Source: Bacteroidales bacterium (GTDB lineage Bacteria > Bacteroidota > Bacteroidia > Bacteroidales > P3). From it: DNA of 12,145 bases. The stretch is from positions 1 to 12,145 of the forward strand of contig JAFWBF010000050.1 in the NCBI GenBank assembly GCA_017507285.1, given 5' to 3'. The notes under the pieces are model-generated. The model was not told where the DNA came from. It made no database searches and saw nothing but the letters and a program-made list of their open reading frames with translations. Positions 1 through 6,572 of this stretch are shown one piece after another. The first letter of the stretch is position 1, and every line of letters begins with the position of its first letter. The position numbers and the translations under genes were made by a program.

Positions 1-44
1 AAAAAAAACATTGAGAAAACTATACGTAATTGAGAAAAAAGTAG

Positions 45-52
45 TAATTTTG
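45..52 (+). promoter_or_regulatory. -7 promoter element of the rpsF operon
   Basis: TAATTTTG matches the Bacteroidota -7 consensus TAnnTTTG and lies 37 bp before the rpsF start. No convincing TTTG -33 element sits at the usual distance; the nearest is TTG at 30-32, which is too close. The predicted leader would be only about 30 nt. It is AT-rich and I see no stem-loop like the S6:S18-binding leader known from other phyla. Confidence 0.55.
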
Positions 53-89
53 CAAACTCAAATTACACAATAAAAATATATAACAGATT

Positions 90-440
90 ATGGTAAAACA
101 ATACGAAACCGTTTTCATTATGACTCCCGTTTTGTCTGATGAACAGATGAAGGAAACGGTAAAGAAGTATCACGACTTCTTGGAATCAAAAGGTGCAGAG
201 ATCATCTTTTCGAACAATTGGGGAATGAAAAAGTTAGCTTACCCCATTAAGAAAAAAACAACCGGATTCTATTATTTGATAGAATTTAAAGCAGAAGGTA
301 ACGTTATAGCTGAATTGGAAACTGCTTACAAACGTGACGAACGTCTGTTGCGCTTCCTAACGGTATCGTTGGATAAACATGCAATAGCATACAACGAAAA
401 GAAACGTAACGCCAAAAAGGAACAAAATGTTGAACAATAA
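90..440 (+). CDS. rpsF: 30S ribosomal protein bS6
   Basis: This is a 116-residue bS6, the small-subunit platform protein that binds 16S rRNA as a heterodimer with bS18. The N-terminus (MVKQYETVFIMTP) and the central NNWGMKKLAYPIKKKTTGFYYLIEF segment followed by RDERLLRFLTVSLDKHA are typical of the family. A lysine/glutamine-rich tail follows from about residue 102, which is common. The ATG at 90 gives the normal N-terminus and there is no Shine-Dalgarno, as expected in Bacteroidota. It is the first gene of the classic rpsF-rpsR-rplI operon, 13 bp from rpsR. In Flavobacterium ribosomes bS6 helps hold the 16S 3' end in a pocket with bS18 and bS21, which bears on the unusual rplI start downstream. 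Confidence 0.97.
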   Translation: MVKQYETVFIMTPVLSDEQMKETVKKYHDFLESKGAEIIFSNNWGMKKLAYPIKKKTTGFYYLIEFKAEGNVIAELETAYKRDERLLRFLTVSLDKHAIAYNEKKRNAKKEQNVEQ

Positions 441-453
441 ATCAAATTAAAAG

Positions 454-720
454 ATGGCTAACGAAACTGAAATAAAATATTTGACCCCGATTGCTGTTGA
501 AACTCAACGCAAAAAATATTGTAGATTCAAAAAATTAGGAATCAAATACATTGATTATAAAGATGCTGACTTCCTTTTGAAGTTTGTAAACGAACAAGGA
601 AAAATTCTTCCTAGAAGAATTACCGGTACATCAAACAAATACCAAAAGAAAGTATCACAAGCTGTAAAAAGAGCTCGCCATTTGGCTTTGATGCCTTACG
701 TAGCTGACTGTTTAAAATAA
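454..720 (+). CDS. rpsR: 30S ribosomal protein bS18
   Basis: This is an 88-residue bS18, the partner of bS6 on the small-subunit platform. Family signatures are [36 protein letters not shown] and the basic helix [21 protein letters not shown] near the C-terminus. Length and start are normal. The gene starts 13 bp after rpsF with no Shine-Dalgarno and ends 18 bp before rplI. Its codons for KILPRR contain a perfect 8-bp inverted repeat (604-622) whose 3' arm is repeated next to the rplI start (see findings). Confidence 0.97.
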   Translation: MANETEIKYLTPIAVETQRKKYCRFKKLGIKYIDYKDADFLLKFVNEQGKILPRRITGTSNKYQKKVSQAVKRARHLALMPYVADCLK

Positions 721-724
721 TATT

Positions 725-730
725 AGGAGG
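725..730 (+). promoter_or_regulatory. Canonical Shine-Dalgarno of rplI
   Basis: A full AGGAGG lies 8 nt before the rplI ATG, which is ideal spacing. I checked the 20-25 bases before every other gene start in the window and none carries a comparable sequence, so this site stands out. Bacteroidota ribosomes normally do not use Shine-Dalgarno pairing. Confidence 0.85.
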
Positions 731-738
731 AAGAATTA

Positions 739-1188
739 ATGGAAATAATATTAAAACAAGACGTTCTTAATTTAGGATATAAAGACGATATCGTAACCGT
801 AAAGAATGGTTACGCAAACAATTATCTTCTTCCAATGGGATATGCTGTTATGGCTACTCCTACAAACAAGAAGATTCATGAAGAAAACATGCGTCAACGC
901 GCATTTAAAGAAGAAAAAATACGCAAAGAAGCTGAAACTCTTCAAGCAGCATTGCAAGGAAAATCAATCCGTGTCGCTGCCAAAGCTGGTGCAAACGGAC
1001 AAATTTTTGGTTCGGTAAATAATATTCAAGTTGCTGAAGCTTTGAAAGAACAACACAACTATGAAATAGACCGTCGTAAGATTCTTGTTGATGGTTTGAA
1101 GATAAAAGAAGTAGGAACATATTCGGTAGTGGTAAATATCCACAAAGATATAAAAGCTGAAATTAACGTAGAAGTATATGCTGAATAG
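739..1188 (+). CDS. rplI: 50S ribosomal protein bL9
   Basis: This is a 149-residue bL9, the elongated two-domain protein near the L1 stalk of the large subunit that influences frame maintenance and ribosome spacing. The N-domain has MEIILKQDVLNLGYKDDIVTVKNGYANNYLLPMGYAVMAT, followed by a long charged connecting helix (about residues 42-75) and the C-domain (about 80-149, with GQIFGSVNNIQVAEAL and DGLKIKEVGTYSVVVNIHKDI). Length is typical. It is the last gene of the rpsF operon, with a terminator 47 bp after the stop. Unlike all its neighbours it has a strong Shine-Dalgarno, so its translation may be controlled separately from rpsF and rpsR. Confidence 0.97.
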   Translation: MEIILKQDVLNLGYKDDIVTVKNGYANNYLLPMGYAVMATPTNKKIHEENMRQRAFKEEKIRKEAETLQAALQGKSIRVAAKAGANGQIFGSVNNIQVAEALKEQHNYEIDRRKILVDGLKIKEVGTYSVVVNIHKDIKAEINVEVYAE

Positions 1189-1234
1189 GCATATGCTTAA
1201 TATTTTCTTTTTCATAGTACAATTTTTTAGGTTA

Positions 1235-1270
1235 GGGCTCCTGATATTTATTTATTGGGAGTCTTTTTTT
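1235..1270 (+). terminator. Rho-independent terminator of the rpsF operon
   Basis: GGCTCC (1236-1241) pairs with GGAGTC (1258-1263), with one G-U pair, around a 16-nt AT-rich loop. Seven T follow at 1264-1270. The site is 47 bp after the rplI stop in the operon's direction. Confidence 0.8.
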
Positions 1271-1305
1271 ATAAGCTTCGAACTTATAGGCAATAATTCT
1301 TTTTC

Positions 1306-1338
1306 AAATACGTTTCTTTCCCGAAAAAAAACGTATTT
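1306..1338. repeat. Perfect 10-bp inverted repeat on the S9 peptidase promoter
   Basis: AAATACGTTT (1306-1315) and AAACGTATTT (1329-1338) are exact reverse complements with 13 bases between them and arm centres 23 bp apart. A smaller TTTC/GAAA pair lies inside (1317-1326). The right arm overlaps the -7 element at 1334-1341 and the left arm lies where a -33 element would be. This is the geometry expected of an operator for a dimeric regulator, though a plain hairpin is also possible. Confidence 0.5.
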
Positions 1339-1341
1339 TTG
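1334..1341 (+). promoter_or_regulatory. -7 promoter element of the S9 peptidase gene
   Basis: TATTTTTG matches TAnnTTTG. It lies 77 bp before the ATG at 1419, giving a predicted leader of about 70 nt, and follows the upstream terminator, so the peptidase gene is probably its own transcription unit. Confidence 0.55.
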
Positions 1342-1418
1342 CATCTCAGTTGGCAATGAAAGATATTGTTTTTGTCAACTGTATTATGTTGAATATAAAT
1401 AATTAATATTGAATATAC

Positions 1419-3518
1419 ATGAAAAAAGTATTTCTCAGTTTGGCATCATTTTTGATGCTGATGACGGGTTGCAAGGTAAAACAAACAACCCCTGCCGAAG
1501 AGATAATCGGCAAAACAGATGTAACCATCAATGATGGTCAATTCACTCCCGAAGTAATGTGGGGTATGGGCAAGATGGGAGAAGCCACAGTGTCACCCGA
1601 TGGTAGCAAAATAGCCTACACAGTTACCTACTATGATTTAGATAAAAATAAAGGTAATGCCGAGCTTTATGTTATGAATGCTGATGGTACCGACTGCAAA
1701 CAAATAACTCAATCGGCAAAGAGCGAATTTAATCCAGTATGGTTGACTGATAGCCAATTGGCTTTTGCTCGTGGAACCGACAATGGCGCTCAAATATTTG
1801 CCATAGGAATTGATGGTAAAAACGAAAAACAACTTTCCAAAATAGATGGGGGTATAGAAGGATTCAAGCTTTCGCCTGACCAACAAAAAGTGATATATAC
1901 TGCCACAATATCAAAAGAGAAAAATAGCGAAATAGCCAAATTGTATGAAGGTCTGCCCAATGCTACAGGTCGTATAAATGAAGATCTTATGTATAGACAT
2001 TGGGATGAATGGGTTGATGCTATTCCTCATATATATATTACAGACTTCAATGCCGGTGAAATAGTATCGGGAACCGATATATTGGAAGGCGAACCTTTTG
2101 AATGTCCTATGCGTCCTTGGGGAGGATTGGAGCAAGTGGCTTTCTCTCCGGATGGTAAAAACATAGCCTACACCTGTCGCAAAAAAGTGGGCAAAGAATA
2201 TGCTCTTTCTACAAACTCTGATATATATCTGTATAATATAGCTGACAAGAGCGTGCAAAACATTAGTGAAGGTATAATGGGATACGATCAAAACCCTGTG
2301 TTTTCCAATAATGGTAAATATATTATATGGGAAAGTATGGAGCATGATGGATATGAATCGGACAAACAACGCATTATGCTATATGACATAGAAAGCAAGG
2401 AATGTAAGGATCTTACTGCAGAGTTGGATCAAACATGTTACAGCTATGCTTGGAGTAACGACGATAGTAAAATATATTTCATAAGCCCGTTTATGGGAAC
2501 AAGAGAAATATTTGTTTACAACTTTGCAGAACAAACTTTTAAACAAGTAACCAAAGACCTTCACGATATTAATGCTTTTGAGCTAAAGGGTGATAAAATA
2601 TATACCCAGGAAGTATCTATGTCGCATCCTGCCGAAATATTCGTTTACGATGCTAATGGTGAAAAAGCACAGGGAAAACAAATATCGGCTATAAACACTG
2701 AAGTGCTGAATAATGTAAAGATGGGTAAGGTGGAAGAGCGTTGGATAAAAACTACCAATGGCGAAGATATGCTAGTGTGGGTGGTATACCCTTATAACTA
2801 CGACAGTACAAAAACTTATCCTGCATTGCTTTTCTGTCAAGGTGGTCCTCAAGATATGGTTAGCCAGTTCTGGTCAACTCGTTGGAATTTCCAACTTATG
2901 TCTGGTGCCGGATATTTTGTTATAGCTCCTAACCGCCATGGTGTGCCGGGCTTTGGAACTAAGTGGAACGAACAAATAAGTGGAGACTATGGAGGACAAA
3001 ATATGAAGGACTATATGCAAGCCTACGATGTTATAGCCAAAGAACACCCAAGCATAGATGAAAACCGTGTGGGAGCATGTGGCGCTAGCTACGGTGCTTT
3101 CTCTGTATACTGGTTGGCTGGTAATCATCAAAATCGCTTCAAAGCATTCCTAGCTCATAATGGTATGTTCAATCTAGAACAACAATATTGTGAAACCGAA
3201 GAAATGTGGTTTGTAAATTGGGACTTGGGCGGTCCATATTGGGATAAGAACAATGCAACTGCTCAACGTAGCTACGCTAATTCTCCTCATAAGTTTATCC
3301 AAAACTGGAACACTCCTATTTGTGTAATCCATGGTGAGTTGGATTATCGTATTGTGGCATCGCAAGGTATGGCAGCTTATAATGCCGCTGTGCTTTGTGG
3401 AGTTCCCGCCAGATATTTGTATTTCCCCGATGAAAACCATTGGGTACTTCAACCTCAAAATAGTGTGTTATGGCATAGAAACTTTATCGATTGGTTCGAT
3501 AAATGGTTGAAGAAATAA
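1419..3518 (+). CDS. S9 family serine peptidase lipoprotein, DPP5-like
   Basis: This 699-residue protein is predicted to release dipeptides or acylated residues from peptides in the periplasm or at an outer membrane face. Residues 1-18 (MKKVFLSLASFLMLMTGC) form a lipoprotein signal with a lipobox-like MTGC; Cys18 would be lipidated. From about 45 to 440 there is a beta-propeller of TolB/WD40-like blades marked by repeated SPDG, SNNG and SNDD turns (for example VSPDGSKIAYT, FSPDGKNIAYT, FSNNGKYIIW). The alpha/beta-hydrolase domain follows, with GGPQ at 475-478 (QGGP where many S9 enzymes have HGGP), nucleophile Ser557 in GASYGAF, Asp642 in GELDYR and His674 in DENHW, a complete catalytic triad. 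The length and the RWNFQLM...NRHGVPGFG...QISGDYGGQNM stretch resemble what I recall of dipeptidyl peptidase 5 from Bacteroidales; the exact specificity is inferred. The gene has its own promoter and terminator. Confidence 0.9.
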   Translation: MKKVFLSLASFLMLMTGCKVKQTTPAEEIIGKTDVTINDGQFTPEVMWGMGKMGEATVSPDGSKIAYTVTYYDLDKNKGNAELYVMNADGTDCKQITQSAKSEFNPVWLTDSQLAFARGTDNGAQIFAIGIDGKNEKQLSKIDGGIEGFKLSPDQQKVIYTATISKEKNSEIAKLYEGLPNATGRINEDLMYRHWDEWVDAIPHIYITDFNAGEIVSGTDILEGEPFECPMRPWGGLEQVAFSPDGKNIAYTCRKKVGKEYALSTNSDIYLYNIADKSVQNISEGIMGYDQNPVFSNNGKYIIWESMEHDGYESDKQRIMLYDIESKECKDLTAELDQTCYSYAWSNDDSKIYFISPFMGTREIFVYNFAEQTFKQVTKDLHDINAFELKGDKIYTQEVSMSHPAEIFVYDANGEKAQGKQISAINTEVLNNVKMGKVEERWIKTTNGEDMLVWVVYPYNYDSTKTYPALLFCQGGPQDMVSQFWSTRWNFQLMSGAGYFVIAPNRHGVPGFGTKWNEQISGDYGGQNMKDYMQAYDVIAKEHPSIDENRVGACGASYGAFSVYWLAGNHQNRFKAFLAHNGMFNLEQQYCETEEMWFVNWDLGGPYWDKNNATAQRSYANSPHKFIQNWNTPICVIHGELDYRIVASQGMAAYNAAVLCGVPARYLYFPDENHWVLQPQNSVLWHRNFIDWFDKWLKK

Positions 3519-3520
3519 TT

Positions 3521-3562
3521 AAAATAAGGAGTTGCGACACATGCTGCAACTCCTTATTTTTT
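3521..3562 (+). terminator. Rho-independent terminator of the S9 peptidase gene
   Basis: AAAATAAGGAGTTGC (3521-3535) and GCAACTCCTTATTTT (3546-3560) form a perfect 15-bp stem with a 10-nt loop, starting two bases after the stop codon. The T-run is 3557-3562. The A-run on the left arm would also allow termination in the opposite direction. Confidence 0.93.
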
Positions 3563-3686
3563 GTCCTTTATATTATCTGAAAGATAGAGGTGTTAATATG
3601 ATATGAAGATAATAAATTAAACTATGGAGCTAATCGTATCAGACTTTATTGAGAGGAGTCGGTTATGAAATCTGAAAAATATTTCG

Positions 3687-3694
3687 TATATTTG
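3687..3694 (+). promoter_or_regulatory. -7 promoter element of sufC-sufD
   Basis: TATATTTG fits TAnnTTTG and is the best match between the upstream terminator and sufC. It predicts a leader of about 80 nt, which contains only a weak stem (TGTGGA at 3704-3709 with TCCACA at 3739-3744). No clear TTTG -33 element is visible. Confidence 0.5.
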
Positions 3695-3780
3695 CAGTGA
3701 GTTTGTGGATAGAAAGATATTTTTGAAAATAAGTTTATTCCACACGAAATTAAATAGTTAATAATAAAATTAGATATATT

Positions 3781-4548
3781 ATGTCGTTATTGTCGATACG
3801 TAATTTACATGCCTCTATAGGCGATAAAGAAATATTGAAGGGAGTAAATCTTGAAATAAACAAAGGCGAAGTACATTCAATAATGGGACCCAACGGTAAT
3901 GGCAAAAGCACTTTGGCTGCTGTTGTGGCAGGCAATAGCAAGTTTACTGTTACACAGGGTGAAATTATTTTCAAAGGCAAAAACTTATTGGAAATGCCTA
4001 TAGATGTGCGTGCCGCAGAGGGTATATTTCTTGGATTTCAGTATCCGGTGGAAATACCGGGTGTGAGTATTACCAATTTTATGCGTACTGCTGTAAACGA
4101 ACAACGTAAGTATCGTGGGCTAGATCCACTATCGGCATCAGACTTTTTGAAACTAATGGAAGAAAAGAAAAAGATAGTAGAAATGACTGCAAAATTGGCT
4201 AATCGAAGTGTAAACGAGGGTTTTTCGGGTGGCGAGAAAAAGAAGAACGAGATATTTCAGATGGCGATGTTGGATCCTGTAATGTCGTTTTTGGATGAAA
4301 CTGATTCTGGTCTTGATATAGATGCTTTACGTATAGTTGCAAATGGTGTAAATAAGTTGCGTAGCAACGACAATGCCATTGTGGTGATAACCCACTACCA
4401 ACGTTTGCTAGACTATATTGTTCCCGATTTTGTGCATGTACTTTACGAAGGTAGAATTGTAAAATCTGGAACCAAAGAACTTGCTTTAGAACTTGAAAGC
4501 AAGGGTTATGAATGGATAAGAGAAGAGTTGGAAAACAGCCAAAAATAA
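3781..4548 (+). CDS. sufC: Fe-S cluster assembly ATPase SufC
   Basis: SufC is the ABC-type ATPase of the cytoplasmic SufBCD complex that builds Fe-S clusters; ATP-driven dimerisation reshapes the SufB-SufD scaffold. The 255-residue length is typical. Motifs are complete: Walker A GPNGNGKST (36-44), signature SGGEKKK (149-155), Walker B and catalytic glutamate FLDETDSGLD (170-179, Asp172 and Glu173) and the H-loop His205 in ITHYQ. FSGGEKKKNEIFQM and DETDSGLDIDALR are SufC-specific and separate it from transport ATPases. There is no Shine-Dalgarno. sufD follows after 7 bp, but sufB, which commonly precedes sufC, is not here; upstream is only a terminator and a promoter. Confidence 0.97.
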   Translation: MSLLSIRNLHASIGDKEILKGVNLEINKGEVHSIMGPNGNGKSTLAAVVAGNSKFTVTQGEIIFKGKNLLEMPIDVRAAEGIFLGFQYPVEIPGVSITNFMRTAVNEQRKYRGLDPLSASDFLKLMEEKKKIVEMTAKLANRSVNEGFSGGEKKKNEIFQMAMLDPVMSFLDETDSGLDIDALRIVANGVNKLRSNDNAIVVITHYQRLLDYIVPDFVHVLYEGRIVKSGTKELALELESKGYEWIREELENSQK

Positions 4549-4555
4549 CATTGTC

Positions 4556-5908
4556 ATGGGAAATACTTTGAATTATATTAATGCATCGATTCAAGCATTT
4601 TCCCCTATCCAAGTGATAGGGGATAAGCAGGTTTTAGCTACCAAATACTTGAAAGAGCATGGTTTTGACTTTGGTAAAGATGAGGTGTGGCGGTTTGTTG
4701 ATTTTTCGTCGTATCTTACTGATAATTTGGATTTGCCCAACGAAAATGAAAAACATGAATACGACTTTGTTTGTAATATTCCACACTTGGATACCACACG
4801 TCTTACGCTTTTCAACGGCTATGTGACAGATAGCGACAATATGATTGTAAGTCCGCAGGGAGTGATAATGGGTAGTATAAAAGAGGCTTTAAAACATTAT
4901 CCGCAACAAGTAGCAAAATATTTTGCTACTTGTAACAAAAAGGAAAATAGCTTTTTGGCAGCAAATACTGCTCTTTTTACTGATGGTTTTTTCATATATG
5001 TGCCAGACAATGTGGTAATAGAAAAACCTATACAAATTTTAGACGTTATAAAGTCACAAATACCTCTGTTTTTGCAAACAAGAAATCTGATTTATGTGGG
5101 CAAAAATAGTAGGATTACTCTGATACATTGCGATGATTCATGCAATCAGAATCGTAGTTTTTCAAATAATGTAACGGAAATTTACATCGACCAAGATGCA
5201 CATGTGGAACATTACAAGATGCAGAATATGAACAACAATTCGGGCTTGATGAACCACAATTACATTCTTATGCAGCAAGGTGCATCATTATTGTCGAATT
5301 CTATATCGCTTAATGGTGGTAATATTCGAAATCACAATGAGGTGCGTATGCTTGGCGAACATTGCGATGCTCAAGTACATGGATTGTATCTGATGGATAA
5401 GGAACAGAAAATGGATAACTATGTCTATGTCGAACATGCTTTTCCAAATTGTACTAGTAGCGAGTTGTTTAAAGGAATTTTGGATGATAGTGCACACGCT
5501 ATCTTTAATGGTCATGTGCTTGTGTGTGAACATGCAACAAAAACAGATGCTTCGCAATCTAACAAAAACATATTGCTTACCGATAAAGCAACGGTTGATT
5601 CAAAACCTTTTCTAGAAATTTACAATGATGATGTTAAATGTTCGCACGGGTCAACGATAGGACAGTTAGATGAAACTGCTCTGTTTTACATTTGTTCTCG
5701 TGGTATTAGTGAGCGCACGGCTAAGACCTTGCTCATGTATGCCTTTTGCGATGAAGTGATACAAAAAATAGCCATAACTGCATTGGCAGAACGATTGTCG
5801 GATATGGTGAAGAAGCGTTTGCATGGAGAACTTACTGTATGCGATGAATGTGCACTTCATTGTTCGGTACCCGATTGTAAGTTTGATATTGATATAACAA
5901 AGCTATAG
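4556..5908 (+). CDS. sufD: Fe-S cluster assembly protein SufD
   Basis: SufD is the SufB paralogue that forms the heterodimeric scaffold of the SufBC2D complex. The protein is 450 residues. The region from about 150 to 400 is the beta-helix core. The signature CSHGSTIGQLDETALFYICSRGIS places Cys362 and His364 where E. coli SufD has Cys358 and the functionally important His360. The N-terminal part (about 1-150) is divergent, as usual. Unusually, the C-terminus carries four cysteines in CDECALHCSVPDC (Cys429, 432, 436, 441; CX2CX3CX4C). The ATG at 4556 is 7 bp after sufC, so the two are translated from one mRNA. No sufS-type cysteine desulfurase follows; the next gene is a HAD hydrolase. Confidence 0.95.
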   Translation: MGNTLNYINASIQAFSPIQVIGDKQVLATKYLKEHGFDFGKDEVWRFVDFSSYLTDNLDLPNENEKHEYDFVCNIPHLDTTRLTLFNGYVTDSDNMIVSPQGVIMGSIKEALKHYPQQVAKYFATCNKKENSFLAANTALFTDGFFIYVPDNVVIEKPIQILDVIKSQIPLFLQTRNLIYVGKNSRITLIHCDDSCNQNRSFSNNVTEIYIDQDAHVEHYKMQNMNNNSGLMNHNYILMQQGASLLSNSISLNGGNIRNHNEVRMLGEHCDAQVHGLYLMDKEQKMDNYVYVEHAFPNCTSSELFKGILDDSAHAIFNGHVLVCEHATKTDASQSNKNILLTDKATVDSKPFLEIYNDDVKCSHGSTIGQLDETALFYICSRGISERTAKTLLMYAFCDEVIQKIAITALAERLSDMVKKRLHGELTVCDECALHCSVPDCKFDIDITKL

Positions 5909-5921
5909 ATTGTTTTCAAAT

Positions 5922-6572
5922 ATGATTAAAAACATAATATTCGACCTTTGCGGACCTATTATCACTATAGACTTGGATATGATGAATAGAAGGTTTTTCC
6001 ATTTTGGAGTAAAGGGCATTGATAATCCTTACAAAACCCTCTACAAAGCAGGAGTTACCAAGGCTTTTGAGAAAAATCAAATCACAATTGAAGAGTTTTG
6101 TAATGAGGTTCGCAAGGTGTTGGATACCCCACTTGGTGATGTGCAGATATTGGATGCTTGGAACACTCTTATAGTACTGGCTCCTATGAAGCATGCCGTA
6201 TTGCTAAGGCAACTTTCGAAACGTTACAATCTTTATCTGCTTAGTAACAGTGATGTTGTCAACGCTGATTATTTTCGAAAATATGTTGGTGAAAATTTGG
6301 GAGAGGATTTGTTTGCTAATGTTTTTCGCAAGGTGTTTTTCTCGTGTGAATTAGGTTTGCGTAAGCCTGAACCTGCTGTGTTTCAAACTATAGTTGTGAA
6401 AGAGAAACTTCGCCCTAACGAAACTCTTTTTATAGACGATTGCAAAAAGCACACCGAAGGTGCATCGTTTGCAGGGCTCAACACTATATGGCTTGAGAGG
6501 GGCAAAGATATATGTGAATTATTCGATACCGAAGGTGAAGTTCTTTATACAGCTACTTCGCCTTTGATGTGA
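5922..6572 (+). CDS. HAD family hydrolase (YihX-like phosphatase)
   Basis: A haloacid dehalogenase superfamily protein of 216 residues from the ATG at 5922; a TTG at 5910 would add four residues, but the ATG gives the usual start just before the first strand (MIKNIIFDL). Motif I is FDLCGPII with nucleophile Asp8; the position two residues later is Cys10 rather than the acid/base Asp of canonical HAD phosphatases. YihX-like members have Gly there, so activity is not excluded. Motif II is LLSNSD (Ser108 or Ser110), motif [11 protein letters not shown] (Lys148) and motif [10 protein letters not shown] (Asp172, Asp173). A helical cap lies between motifs I and II (about residues 15-95), which is the C1 type. 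The substrate cannot be told from sequence; a small sugar phosphate or nucleotide is typical. It begins 13 bp after sufD, so it is probably co-transcribed, and its end overlaps thyA on the opposite strand. Confidence 0.88.
   Translation: MIKNIIFDLCGPIITIDLDMMNRRFFHFGVKGIDNPYKTLYKAGVTKAFEKNQITIEEFCNEVRKVLDTPLGDVQILDAWNTLIVLAPMKHAVLLRQLSKRYNLYLLSNSDVVNADYFRKYVGENLGEDLFANVFRKVFFSCELGLRKPEPAVFQTIVVKEKLRPNETLFIDDCKKHTEGASFAGLNTIWLERGKDICELFDTEGEVLYTATSPLM

Noticed and set aside
1271..1287. Small palindrome ATAAG-C-TTCGAACTTAT after the rpsF operon terminator
   Set aside because: It has no loop, contains a bulge and is not placed on a promoter element; it is short enough to be chance.
1178..1402. 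74-codon plus-strand frame after rplI
   Set aside because: It overlaps the rplI end and runs through the terminator and the next promoter; the sequence is a low-complexity Phe/Ile/Ser-rich product of AT-rich DNA.
1911..2369. 152-codon minus-strand frame inside the S9 peptidase gene
   Set aside because: It lies fully opposite a strongly supported gene, is rich in residues typical of antisense frames and shows no recognisable domain.
3665..3700. Possible leader peptide MKSEKYFVYLQ upstream of sufC, preceded by AGGAG
   Set aside because: It is only 11 codons, overlaps the predicted -7 element and would lie mostly upstream of the transcription start; nothing else supports it.
4199..4612. 137-codon minus-strand frame opposite the end of sufC
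   Set aside because: It is antisense to the conserved SufC motifs, and its protein resembles no family.
5910..5921. TTG start for the HAD hydrolase, four residues longer
   Set aside because: The ATG at 5922 places the start directly before the first HAD strand, and the TTG would begin two bases after the sufD stop without any supporting signal.
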